Positions 49,900 to 58,180 of a stretch of 60,000 bases of DNA are shown piece after piece; the first letter of the stretch is position 1; every line of letters starts with the position of its first letter. This DNA comes from Rhizobium sp. N324 (GTDB lineage: Bacteria > Pseudomonadota > Alphaproteobacteria > Rhizobiales > Rhizobiaceae). The notes below the pieces were generated by a model, which searched no databases, was not told the origin of the DNA, and saw only the letters and a program-made list of their open reading frames with translations. The stretch covers positions 1 to 60,000 of the forward strand of contig NZ_CP013630.1 of assembly GCF_001664485.1 (NCBI RefSeq). Direction: 5' to 3'. A program made the position numbers and the translations under genes.

Positions 49900-49967
49900 T
49901 ATCGGCGCACCGGTCCATGTCTTTCCCGATGTGAATGCCGGATTGTGACGAACTCTATCCTCGACAG

Positions 49968-50000
49968 CGGGCCTTTTACTTTTTAGTGAAGGCCCGTTTT
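49968..50000 (+). terminator. Intrinsic terminator after hslU
   Basis: A stem CGGGCCTTttACT/AGTgAAGGCCCG, with a small internal bulge and a T loop, is followed by TTTTGTTTT, about 70 bases after the stop. Confidence 0.8.
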
Positions 50001-50089
50001 GTTTTCCGCTCCGGCTTTATTCGGCCAAGATTCTGGTCCAGTCAGCCGCATCGCAAACAGGACGATGGAACGGGACGGGATAGCGGATC

Positions 50090-51037
50090 GTGCGACGCCT
50101 TTTGACAAGCCTTTTGATTGCCGCTGCCCTGGTGAATTCGGCGCCTGCCTTCGCCATGCAGACGGTTCCGGCCGGCAACCGTCATGCCGAGCAGCCCGAT
50201 ATTCCGGGCGCGTCGGTGAGACGCACCAAAGGAACCAAGAGCAGCTTCGATCTGAAATATGAAAAGGTCCACGAGCTTCTGGCGACCGATCGCGAGCTGA
50301 TGGGCAAGATCCGTAAGGTCTCCAGCGCTTACGGCATCAATCCCATCCATGTCGTCGGCGCGATCGTCGGCGAACATACCTATAATGTCGACGCCTACGA
50401 CCGGCTGCAGGCCTATTATGTCAAGGCTGCCTCCTATGCCGGAGAAAGCTTCCGCTTCGCCTATGACGGCGAAAACGTCGACGATTTCGTGGCGCGGCCG
50501 CAATTTGCCGAATGCAAAGCCAAGAGTGATTCCTACACGCTCTGGTCCTGTCGCGAGGATGTCTGGGAAAGCGATTTCCGCGGCAAGACGGTGGGTGGCA
50601 AGCCCTTCCCCAACAATCGTTTCAGCGCGGTCTTTTTTCAGCCCTTCTATGCCGGCCAGACCTTCGGCCTCGGCCAGGTCAATCCGCTGACGGCGCTGAT
50701 GCTCTCCGATCTGGTGGCCCGCGTCTCCGGTTACCCGAAGCTGAACGAAAAGAATGCCGGCGCCGTCTACAGGGCGATCATGGACCCCGATATTTCGCTC
50801 GCCTTCGTCGCCGCCTCGATCCGCCGGTCGATCGACGATTACAAGGAGATCGCCGGCATGGATATCTCGGGCAATCCCGGCCTGACCGCGACGCTTTATA
50901 ATGTCGGCAATTCGCGCCAGCGCGCCGCAGCCCTTGCCGCGAAAAACCGCGGCTCCGGCGCCACCGCCTGGCCCGAAGAGAATTATTACGGCTGGCTGAT
51001 CAACGACAAGCTGGACGAACTCAAGGGCCTGCTCTAG
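50090..51037 (+). CDS. DUF1402 secreted protein, possible lysozyme-like fold
   Basis: The 315-aa protein begins at GTG and has a clear Sec signal peptide (MRRLLTSLLIAAALVNSAPAFA, cleavage near residue 22). The rest matches DUF1402 of Rhizobiales. A conserved Glu in VGAIVGEHTYN (Glu95) and GLGQVNPL (193-200) resemble the catalytic Glu and GxxQ elements of transglycosylase/goose-lysozyme folds, so peptidoglycan cleavage is a reasonable guess but unproven. It has two extra Cys (142, 154) that could form a disulfide. It lies between hslU and the P450 gene. Confidence 0.75.
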   Translation: MRRLLTSLLIAAALVNSAPAFAMQTVPAGNRHAEQPDIPGASVRRTKGTKSSFDLKYEKVHELLATDRELMGKIRKVSSAYGINPIHVVGAIVGEHTYNVDAYDRLQAYYVKAASYAGESFRFAYDGENVDDFVARPQFAECKAKSDSYTLWSCREDVWESDFRGKTVGGKPFPNNRFSAVFFQPFYAGQTFGLGQVNPLTALMLSDLVARVSGYPKLNEKNAGAVYRAIMDPDISLAFVAASIRRSIDDYKEIAGMDISGNPGLTATLYNVGNSRQRAAALAAKNRGSGATAWPEENYYGWLINDKLDELKGLL

Positions 51038-51085
51038 CTTCAGGCCTGACGGGAAGATGTCGATCTTCCCCGAAAGGCTTTTCCG

Positions 51086-52492
51086 ATGGACATGCGTCCT
51101 GATCCCTTCGTTCCGCCGGCGCCGATGCCGCGCACCGTGCCGCCGAGCCGGCTGGAAATCATCCGCACCATCCTGCGCAACCCGCTCGAACTCTGGGGCG
51201 AACCCTCCTACACGCTGCCCTGGATCCGCACCAATTTCTTCGGTCAGAGGACGCTGATCGTCAATGATCCCGGCCTGATCAAGCATGTGCTGGTCGACAA
51301 TGCCAATAATTACCGCATGTCGGATGTGCGCCAGCTCGTCCTGCGTCCGATCCTCCGCGACGGTCTTTTGACGGCCGAAGGACCTGTCTGGAAGAGATCA
51401 CGCAAGGCGGTTGCACCCGTTTTCACACCCCGCCATGCCCAGGGCTTTGCCGGGCAGATGCTGCGCCAGTCGGAAGACTATGCCGGCAAATATCAGAGCG
51501 CGGGCGAGGCGGGGGCAATTTTCGATATCAGCACGGATATGACCGAGCTGACCTTCGCGATCCTCGCCGACACGTTATTTTCAGGTGAAATTGTCACTTC
51601 GAGCGGCCATTTTGCCGATGACGTCAATGCTCTCCTGCATCGCATGGGCCGCGTCGATCCGATGGATCTGATGCGCGCGCCGTCCTGGGTTCCACGTGTG
51701 ACACGCATCGGCGGTCAGAAAGTGCTGGAGAAGTTCCGCGCCATCGTGCGCAACACGATGGATATGCGGTTGGCTAAGATGAAGGCCGATCGCGGCACGG
51801 CACCCGAGGATTTCCTGACTCTGCTGCTGGAACAGGAAGGCCCCGACAGGCTGACCAAGGAAGAAATCGAAGACAATATCCTGACCTTTATCGGCGCAGG
51901 CCATGAGACCACGGCGCGGGCGCTGGCCTGGACGCTCTATTGCGTCTCGAACAGCCCGCATATCCGCCAGGCGATGGAGGTGGAAATCGAGGCGGTACTC
52001 GCCACCGGAGCCGAACCGGTGGCATGGCTGGATATGATGCCGCAGACGCGTGCCGCCTTCGAGGAGACGTTACGCCTTTATCCGCCGGCGCCATCCATCA
52101 ATCGCGCCGCCATAGCCGATGATTCCTGGATAAGCCCCAAGGGCGAGCGGGTCGCGCTCGAGGCCGGGATCACGGTGTTGATCATGCCCTGGACGCTCCA
52201 TCGCCACGAACTCTATTGGGACAGGCCGCGCGCCTATATGCCCGAGCGTTTCCTGCCGGAAAATCGCGGTTCTATCGGCCGCTTCCAGTTCCTGCCTTTC
52301 GGCGCCGGTCCGCGTGTCTGCATCGGCGCAACCTTTGCACTTCAGGAGGCGGTGATTGCCCTTGCCGTCCTGATGCATCGTTATCGCTTCGATTCCACCG
52401 ATGAGACCAAGCCCTGGCCGGTGCAGAAGCTGACGACACAGCCGCAGAACGGCCTGCCGATGCGGGTGACGCCGCGTATAGTTTCCCGATAA
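51086..52492 (+). CDS. Cytochrome P450
   Basis: The 468-aa class P450 has the I-helix AGHETTARAL, K-helix ETLRLYPPAP (ExxR), and heme loop FLPFGAGPRVCIGATFA with the axial Cys. There is no membrane anchor and no fused reductase, so redox partners are elsewhere. Sequence style is like bacterial CYP4/CYP102-related P450s, whose substrates are often fatty acids, but this is not assignable from the sequence. Its start lies 48 bases after the DUF1402 stop and it is followed by glcB after 90 bases. Confidence 0.93.
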   Translation: MDMRPDPFVPPAPMPRTVPPSRLEIIRTILRNPLELWGEPSYTLPWIRTNFFGQRTLIVNDPGLIKHVLVDNANNYRMSDVRQLVLRPILRDGLLTAEGPVWKRSRKAVAPVFTPRHAQGFAGQMLRQSEDYAGKYQSAGEAGAIFDISTDMTELTFAILADTLFSGEIVTSSGHFADDVNALLHRMGRVDPMDLMRAPSWVPRVTRIGGQKVLEKFRAIVRNTMDMRLAKMKADRGTAPEDFLTLLLEQEGPDRLTKEEIEDNILTFIGAGHETTARALAWTLYCVSNSPHIRQAMEVEIEAVLATGAEPVAWLDMMPQTRAAFEETLRLYPPAPSINRAAIADDSWISPKGERVALEAGITVLIMPWTLHRHELYWDRPRAYMPERFLPENRGSIGRFQFLPFGAGPRVCIGATFALQEAVIALAVLMHRYRFDSTDETKPWPVQKLTTQPQNGLPMRVTPRIVSR

Positions 52493-52582
52493 GCATAAAT
52501 CTTTCGAATTATTGCGGAATTGACTGTGAATGAAAGCCGGGCAAAGTGGCAGCATTGACAGTTGTTGCAGGGAGAATGCCGC

Positions 52583-54754
52583 ATGAGCCGCATCGATAAG
52601 AACGGACTTGCCATCGAAGCCATCCTTCATGATTTCCTCGTCAAGGAGGTGCTGCCTGGCTTGGCGGTCGATGCGGACAAGTTCTTTGCCGATTTTTCGG
52701 CGATCGTCCACGATCTGGCTCCGAGGAATCGGGCGCTGCTGGCAAAACGTGACGAACTGCAGCTCAAGATCGACGACTGGTATCGTCGGCACGGCGCCCC
52801 GAGCGATATTGACGACTACCAATCCTTCCTGCGTGGGATCGGCTATCTCCTGCCGGAGGGATCGGACTTCCAGGTGTCGACCCAGAATGTCGACCCCGAG
52901 ATCGCCTCGATCGCCGGCCCGCAGCTGGTCGTTCCCGTCATGAACGCCCGTTATGCGCTGAACGCCGCCAATGCCCGCTGGGGCTCGCTCTATGATGCGC
53001 TCTATGGCACGGATGCCATTCCGGAGAGTGACGGCGCCGAAAAGGGCAGGGGGTACAACCCGAAACGCGGTGAGAAGGTCATCGCCTGGGTGCGCGATTT
53101 CCTCGATACGTCGGTGCCGCTGCAGGAGAGCCACTGGAAGGATGTCGGCAGTTTCGCCGTCAAGGATGGAGCGCTCGCCCTCCGATCGATCGACGGCGAA
53201 CAGATATCGCTTGGGAATGGCGGACATTTTGCCGGCTATCGCGGCGATGCCGCCGCCCCGACGCATATTCTCCTGAAGAACAACGGCATCCATATCGAGA
53301 TCGTCATCGACGCGACAACGGCAATCGGCAAGTCCGATCCGGCTCATATTTCCGATGTCTGGCTGGAATCGGCGATCACGGCGATTATGGACTGCGAGGA
53401 TTCGATTGCCGCCGTCGACGCCGAGGACAAGACCGTCGTCTATCGCAACTGGCTCGGCTTGATGAAGGGCGATCTGCAGGAGGAAGTGGCAAAGGGCGGG
53501 GTAAGCTTCATCCGCAAGCTCAACCCGGATCTGGAATATATAGGTCCCGATGGCACCGCCTTCGAAGTGCATCGCCGCTCGCTGATGCTGGTGCGCAATG
53601 TCGGACACCTCATGACCAATCCGGCGATTGTCGACAAGGACGGCAATGACGTGCCTGAGGGCATCATGGATGCCGTCATCACCGGCCTGATCGCGCTTTA
53701 CGATATCGGCCCGGCTGGCCGGAGGAAGAATTCCCGCGCCGGCTCCATGTATGTGGTCAAGCCGAAGATGCATGGGCCGGAAGAGGTGGCTTTCGCCGTC
53801 GAGATCTTTTCGCGGGTCGAAGATGCGCTTGGCATGGCGCGCAACACCATCAAGATGGGCATCATGGATGAGGAACGCCGCACGACGGTCAATCTCAAGG
53901 AGTGCATCCGCGCTGCCCGAGAGCGCGTGGTCTTCATCAATACCGGTTTCCTCGATCGTACCGGCGACGAAATCCACACCTCGATGGAAGCAGGCCCGAT
54001 GATCCGCAAGGGCGACATGCGTCAGGCCGCCTGGATATCGGCCTATGAGAACTGGAACGTCGACATCGGCCTCGAATGCGGCCTCGCCGGCCACGCCCAG
54101 ATCGGCAAGGGCATGTGGGCGATGCCGGATCTGATGGCGGCGATGCTGGAACAGAAGATCGCCCACCCGAAGGCCGGGGCCAACACCGCCTGGGTCCCGT
54201 CGCCGACGGCGGCGACCCTGCACGCCACCCATTATCACCGCGTCAATGTCGCCAGGGTTCAGCAGGGGTTGAAGGACCGCGCCCGCGCCAAGCTCTCCGA
54301 CATTCTCTCGGTGCCGGTTGCGGTGCGGCCGAACTGGACGCCGGAGGAAATCCAGCGCGAACTCGACAACAATGCCCAGGGCATCCTCGGCTACGTCGTG
54401 CGCTGGGTCGATCAGGGCGTCGGCTGCTCGAAGGTGCCTGACATCAACAATGTCGGCCTGATGGAGGATCGCGCCACCTTGCGCATCTCGGCCCAGCACA
54501 TGGCGAACTGGCTGCATCACAAGGTCGTCACCGAGGCCCAGATCGTCGAAACGATGAAGCGCATGGCGGCCGTCGTCGACCGGCAGAACGAGGCGGATCC
54601 CCTCTACCAGCCAATGGCCGGTAATTTCGACGGCTCGATCGCCTTCCAGGCCGCCCTCGACCTCGTGCTGAAGGGCAGGGAGCAGCCGAACGGCTATACC
54701 GAGCCGGTGCTTCATCGCCGCCGCCTCGAGCTGAAGGCGAAGCCGGCCGGTTGA
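52583..54754 (+). CDS. glcB: Malate synthase G
   Basis: Malate synthase joins glyoxylate and acetyl-CoA to malate, the second enzyme of the glyoxylate shunt, and also serves glycolate use. The 723-aa length and the VSRKRARDR-less, TIM-barrel type motifs ([64 protein letters not shown]) identify isoform G. The ATG at 52583 has GGGAG 8 bases upstream; an upstream ATG at 52562 is in frame but lacks such a site. It is transcribed alone. Confidence 0.96.
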   Translation: MSRIDKNGLAIEAILHDFLVKEVLPGLAVDADKFFADFSAIVHDLAPRNRALLAKRDELQLKIDDWYRRHGAPSDIDDYQSFLRGIGYLLPEGSDFQVSTQNVDPEIASIAGPQLVVPVMNARYALNAANARWGSLYDALYGTDAIPESDGAEKGRGYNPKRGEKVIAWVRDFLDTSVPLQESHWKDVGSFAVKDGALALRSIDGEQISLGNGGHFAGYRGDAAAPTHILLKNNGIHIEIVIDATTAIGKSDPAHISDVWLESAITAIMDCEDSIAAVDAEDKTVVYRNWLGLMKGDLQEEVAKGGVSFIRKLNPDLEYIGPDGTAFEVHRRSLMLVRNVGHLMTNPAIVDKDGNDVPEGIMDAVITGLIALYDIGPAGRRKNSRAGSMYVVKPKMHGPEEVAFAVEIFSRVEDALGMARNTIKMGIMDEERRTTVNLKECIRAARERVVFINTGFLDRTGDEIHTSMEAGPMIRKGDMRQAAWISAYENWNVDIGLECGLAGHAQIGKGMWAMPDLMAAMLEQKIAHPKAGANTAWVPSPTAATLHATHYHRVNVARVQQGLKDRARAKLSDILSVPVAVRPNWTPEEIQRELDNNAQGILGYVVRWVDQGVGCSKVPDINNVGLMEDRATLRISAQHMANWLHHKVVTEAQIVETMKRMAAVVDRQNEADPLYQPMAGNFDGSIAFQAALDLVLKGREQPNGYTEPVLHRRRLELKAKPAG

Positions 54755-54772
54755 GAGTATAGCCGAGAATAG

Positions 54773-54810
54773 AAAAAGGCCGCCGGAACGACAGTCCGGC
54801 GGCCTTTTTT
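54773..54810. terminator. Bidirectional terminator after glcB
   Basis: A 15-bp perfect stem (AAAAAGGCCGCCGGA/TCCGGCGGCCTTTTT) with a 7-base loop separates convergent glcB and the L,D-transpeptidase gene. Confidence 0.93.
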
Positions 54811-54830
54811 ATACCGAATTCGGTCTCTAC

Positions 54831-55514
54831 TTACTGGATAACGATGACCTTGGACGTGCCCTTGCCGGGACGGACCCGGCTGTAAAGGTCGATCACGTCC
54901 TGGTTCATCAGGCGAATGCAGCCCGAGGAAGCGGCGGTGCCGATCGAAGCCCATTCCGGCGTGCCGTGCAGGCGGAACAGCGTGTCTTTGCCATCGTCAT
55001 TAAAGAGATACATGGCGCGCGCGCCGAGCGGATTGCTGAGGCCTGGGCCCATGCCGTCTTCGACATATTTGGCGACATCCGGACGGCGTTCAGCCATTTC
55101 CTTCGGCGGGTGCCAGGTCGGCCATTCCTGCTTCCAGGCGACGTAGGCAGTGCCGGCCCATGCGAAGCCCTGCTTGCCGACGCCGATGCCGTAGCGCATC
55201 GCCTTGCCGTTGGCCAGGATGTAATAGAGGAAGCGCTCGCGCGTGTTGACGATGATCGTTCCGGGGCGCTCCGTGGTCTGGTAGCTGACGACCTGGCGGC
55301 GGAACTGCGGCTTGACCCTGTCGATCGGGATCGCCGGCAGAGAGTATCCGGCATCCTTGGTTACGCCATAGGCGTCGTTGAAGATCTGGGCTGTCTGTAC
55401 CGTCGGGCCTGCGCCCTTGTCGTCGACGGATGCGCTGTCTGATGTCGTGGAGCAACCGGCCAGTGCGAGCGTCGTCAGCAGGCCAAGTACCGGGAATGCA
55501 TTGCGGATGCGCAT
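54831..55514 (-). CDS. YkuD L,D-transpeptidase lipoprotein
   Basis: The 227-aa protein has a lipoprotein signal with lipobox LAGC (Cys21) and a YkuD domain (about residues 85-225) with HGTPEW...SSGCIRL (His183, catalytic Cys199). These enzymes make 3-3 cross-links in peptidoglycan or attach outer-membrane proteins to it. Rhizobiales encode many paralogs, so which function it has is open. No other gene shares its transcript. The region 55515-55693 upstream shows no further gene. Confidence 0.92.
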   Translation of the reverse strand: MRIRNAFPVLGLLTTLALAGCSTTSDSASVDDKGAGPTVQTAQIFNDAYGVTKDAGYSLPAIPIDRVKPQFRRQVVSYQTTERPGTIIVNTRERFLYYILANGKAMRYGIGVGKQGFAWAGTAYVAWKQEWPTWHPPKEMAERRPDVAKYVEDGMGPGLSNPLGARAMYLFNDDGKDTLFRLHGTPEWASIGTAASSGCIRLMNQDVIDLYSRVRPGKGTSKVIVIQ

Positions 55515-55693
55515 AGATGACTCTTGAAGTTTTGGGGCAAGGAGAACAGTCTTTCGACCATCGTTGATTATGGTTTATTTTCGATTAACTTGCGCTTTGC
55601 AAGGCTACTGCAGCGCGACAAATCCGTCTGCGGCGCAAATTAAAAGCGCATGGTTTTTTTGCAACAACACGCCAGCCCCTGGGATGGTTATCC

Positions 55694-56188
55694 ATGACGA
55701 TTTTGAGCGTTTACAATAACAATCCGTTAATCGATGGCCGGCAATCGGACAGGGCCATGATGGTGCGGCGGGGAACGCAGATATTGCTGCATGAAATGCG
55801 CCACGCGGTGCTACCCGAACTGCCGCTGGCGAGCGGCCGCCGTGCCGATTTGATCACCGTTTCGGAAAAAGGCGAGGTCTGGATCATTGAGATCAAGACG
55901 TCGATCGAGGATTTCCGGGTGGATCGTAAATGGCCGGAATACAGGCTGCATTGCGATCGCCTCTTCTTCGCCACTCACGAAGGTGTGCCGCTCGACATCT
56001 TTCCCGAGGAGTGCGGGCTTTTCCTCTCGGACGGTTACGGCGCCCATATGATTCGAGAGGCGCCGGAACACCGCATGGCCCCGGCCACACGAAAATCCGT
56101 CACGCTCAACTTCTCGCGCGCCGCCGCCCAAAGGCTGATGATGGCCGAATGGGCGAACGGTAAACCGTTCACCGTCGATGATGTTTGA
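55694..56188 (+). CDS. mmcB: MmcB family DNA repair nuclease-like protein
   Basis: The 164-aa protein matches MmcB, an SOS-linked putative DNA repair protein of alphaproteobacteria: RRADLITVSEKGEVWIIEIKTSIEDFRVD looks like a PD-(D/E)XK core (Asp52, Glu66, Lys68 by inspection). Caulobacter MmcB is upregulated by DNA damage and helps resist mitomycin C. Here it lies alone, convergent to actR with 12 bases between. No LexA box was confirmed upstream. Confidence 0.85.
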   Translation: MTILSVYNNNPLIDGRQSDRAMMVRRGTQILLHEMRHAVLPELPLASGRRADLITVSEKGEVWIIEIKTSIEDFRVDRKWPEYRLHCDRLFFATHEGVPLDIFPEECGLFLSDGYGAHMIREAPEHRMAPATRKSVTLNFSRAAAQRLMMAEWANGKPFTVDDV

Positions 56189-56200
56189 TGGATATGTCGG

Positions 56201-56779
56201 TTATTTCGGCGCCCGTTTGGCAAGGATGCGCTGCAGCGTGCGCCGGTGCATATTGAGCCGGCGCGCCGTTTCCGAGACGTTGCGCTCGCACATTTCATAG
56301 ACCCGCTGGATATGTTCCCAGCGCACCCGGTCGGCCGACATCGGGTTCTCCGGAAGCTCGGCCTTTTCGCCCGCCCGCTGCGTCAGCGCCGAAAAGACGT
56401 CGTCGGCATCCGCGGGCTTTGCCAGGTAATCGACGGCGCCGAGTTTTACGGCGGTCACCGCGGTTGCGATATTGCCGTAGCCGGTCAACACGATGATTCG
56501 GGTGTCGTCGCGCCGCTGGCGGATCGCTTCGATGACATCGAGCCCGTTGCCGTCGCCGAGCCGAAGGTCGACCACCGCATATTTCGGCGGCCTGCCTTTC
56601 GATTTCGCAACGCCTTCGGCGACTGATTCGGCCGTCTCCACCTGGAAACCGCGCGTCTCCATCGCCCGGGCCAGCCGTCGCAGGAACGGCCCGTCATCAT
56701 CGACGATCAGCAGGCTGGCGTCGGGACCGATATGATCTTCATCCCCAGCGGCGAAATTTTCGTGATTTTGTTCTGTCAT
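56201..56779 (-). CDS. actR: ActR response regulator (RegA/PrrA family)
   Basis: The 192-aa regulator has a receiver domain (phospho-Asp71 in VVDLRLGDGNG) and a short Fis-type HTH (NVSETARRLNMHRRTLQRIL). RegA/PrrA/ActR proteins control redox, nitrogen-fixation and acid-tolerance genes. It lies 67 bases after actS on the same strand, unlike Rhodobacter, where regA and regB diverge. Confidence 0.95.
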   Translation of the reverse strand: MTEQNHENFAAGDEDHIGPDASLLIVDDDGPFLRRLARAMETRGFQVETAESVAEGVAKSKGRPPKYAVVDLRLGDGNGLDVIEAIRQRRDDTRIIVLTGYGNIATAVTAVKLGAVDYLAKPADADDVFSALTQRAGEKAELPENPMSADRVRWEHIQRVYEMCERNVSETARRLNMHRRTLQRILAKRAPK

Positions 56780-56846
56780 CGTCTTGCCCTGGCGCTTGAA
56801 CGCCCGATCTGCGTCAACCGCTTATATCCTACTTATGCCGACAAAG

Positions 56847-58157
56847 TCACTTTGTCGAATTTGCATCGATCAGCATGCGCGGCCATTCGATCCGGATCCG
56901 CGCGCCCGCACTTTCCGGGTCGCGATTCTCGAAAGTCAAAGATGCCCCCGAGCGCTCCAGCAGGGTCTTGGCGATGAAAAGCCCGAGGCCGAGGCCGCCC
57001 GCCGTATCCTCTTTCTGCCGCCTGGTCATGTAAGGCTCGCCGATCCGCGTCAGAATATCGGGGGCATAACCAATGCCGTCATCCTCGATGACGATCAGCA
57101 CTTTATCGTGATCATGCTCGACGGTGATCTTCACTTTCTCCCGCGCATAATCGACGGCGTTTTCGATCAGATTGCCGAGCCCGTACATGATGCCGGCATT
57201 GCGGTCGGTCACCGGCTCGTCCTTGCGCGGGCTCTTTTCGATCAGCTCCAGGATGATGCCGAATTCCCGGTGCGGCGCGACGACCTCCTCGATCATCGAG
57301 GAAAGCGGCAGCCGGCGCATATGCGCTTCGCCTTCCGAGGAGAGTGTCGTCAACCTGCGCAGAATGTCACGGCAGCGTTCGCTCTGGCTGCGCAACAGCA
57401 TCACATCCTCGCGGAAACGGTCGTCGTCCTTGAGTTCGCGCTCCATTTCCTTGGCGACGACGCTGATCGTCGCTAGCGGCGTGCCGAGTTCGTGGGCCGC
57501 CGCAGCCGCCAGTCCGTCGAGCTGCGAAAGATGCTTTTCCCGCTGCAGCACCAGTTCGGTCGCAGCCAGCGCATCGGCAAGCTGGCTCGCCTCCATCGAC
57601 ACCCGATAGGCATAGAAGGCGGCGAATGCCATCGTCGAGGCGATCGAACACCAGACGCCGAACTGCATGACGTTGTGGACATTGATCTCGACGCCGTCGA
57701 ACCACGGCAGCGGAAAGGGCGAAAAGGCAAGCACCGTGATGCAGACCATCGCAAAGCCGATCAGCGCCGTGCTGTAACGGATCGGCTGCGAGGCAAACGA
57801 GATGATAACCGGCACGCAGACGAGGGCTGCGAAAGGATTGGCAAGGCCGCCGGTGATGAAGAGCAGCGCGCAGAGCTGCAGAAGATCGAAGCCGAGCAGC
57901 GCAAAGGCGGCCGGCGATTCCAGCCGGTGTGTCGGCGGATAGCGGATTGTCAGGTAGAAGTTCACCCAGGCAAGCGCGGCGATCAGCGACGAGCTGGCGA
58001 TCAGCGGCAACGGAAATTTCAGCCAGAAGGCGACGATGAACACCGTCAGCGCCTGCCCGCCGACGGCAAGCCAGCGCAGCCGCACCAGCGTCTGCAGGCG
58101 CAGCCTGCGGCTGTTGTGCCGGTCCTCCAGCGTAAGGCTTTCCGTCTTGTCGATCAT
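56847..58157 (-). CDS. actS: ActS sensor histidine kinase (RegB/PrrB family)
   Basis: The 436-aa kinase starts at 58157 behind AAGGAG; an in-frame upstream start is less likely. It has six hydrophobic segments in residues 25-185, including the quinone-linked GGLANPFAAL (103-112), H-box AAAAHELGTPLAT (His222), the redox-active Cys in ERCRDILRR (Cys262), and a complete ATPase domain (NLIENAVDYA, EDDGIGY, GGLGLGLFI). This is the full RegB signature, so redox sensing is likely. It lies 23 bases downstream of hrpB. Confidence 0.95.
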   Translation of the reverse strand: MIDKTESLTLEDRHNSRRLRLQTLVRLRWLAVGGQALTVFIVAFWLKFPLPLIASSSLIAALAWVNFYLTIRYPPTHRLESPAAFALLGFDLLQLCALLFITGGLANPFAALVCVPVIISFASQPIRYSTALIGFAMVCITVLAFSPFPLPWFDGVEINVHNVMQFGVWCSIASTMAFAAFYAYRVSMEASQLADALAATELVLQREKHLSQLDGLAAAAAHELGTPLATISVVAKEMERELKDDDRFREDVMLLRSQSERCRDILRRLTTLSSEGEAHMRRLPLSSMIEEVVAPHREFGIILELIEKSPRKDEPVTDRNAGIMYGLGNLIENAVDYAREKVKITVEHDHDKVLIVIEDDGIGYAPDILTRIGEPYMTRRQKEDTAGGLGLGLFIAKTLLERSGASLTFENRDPESAGARIRIEWPRMLIDANSTK

Positions 58158-58180
58158 GCCGCGGGCTCCTTCAGTGGGCC

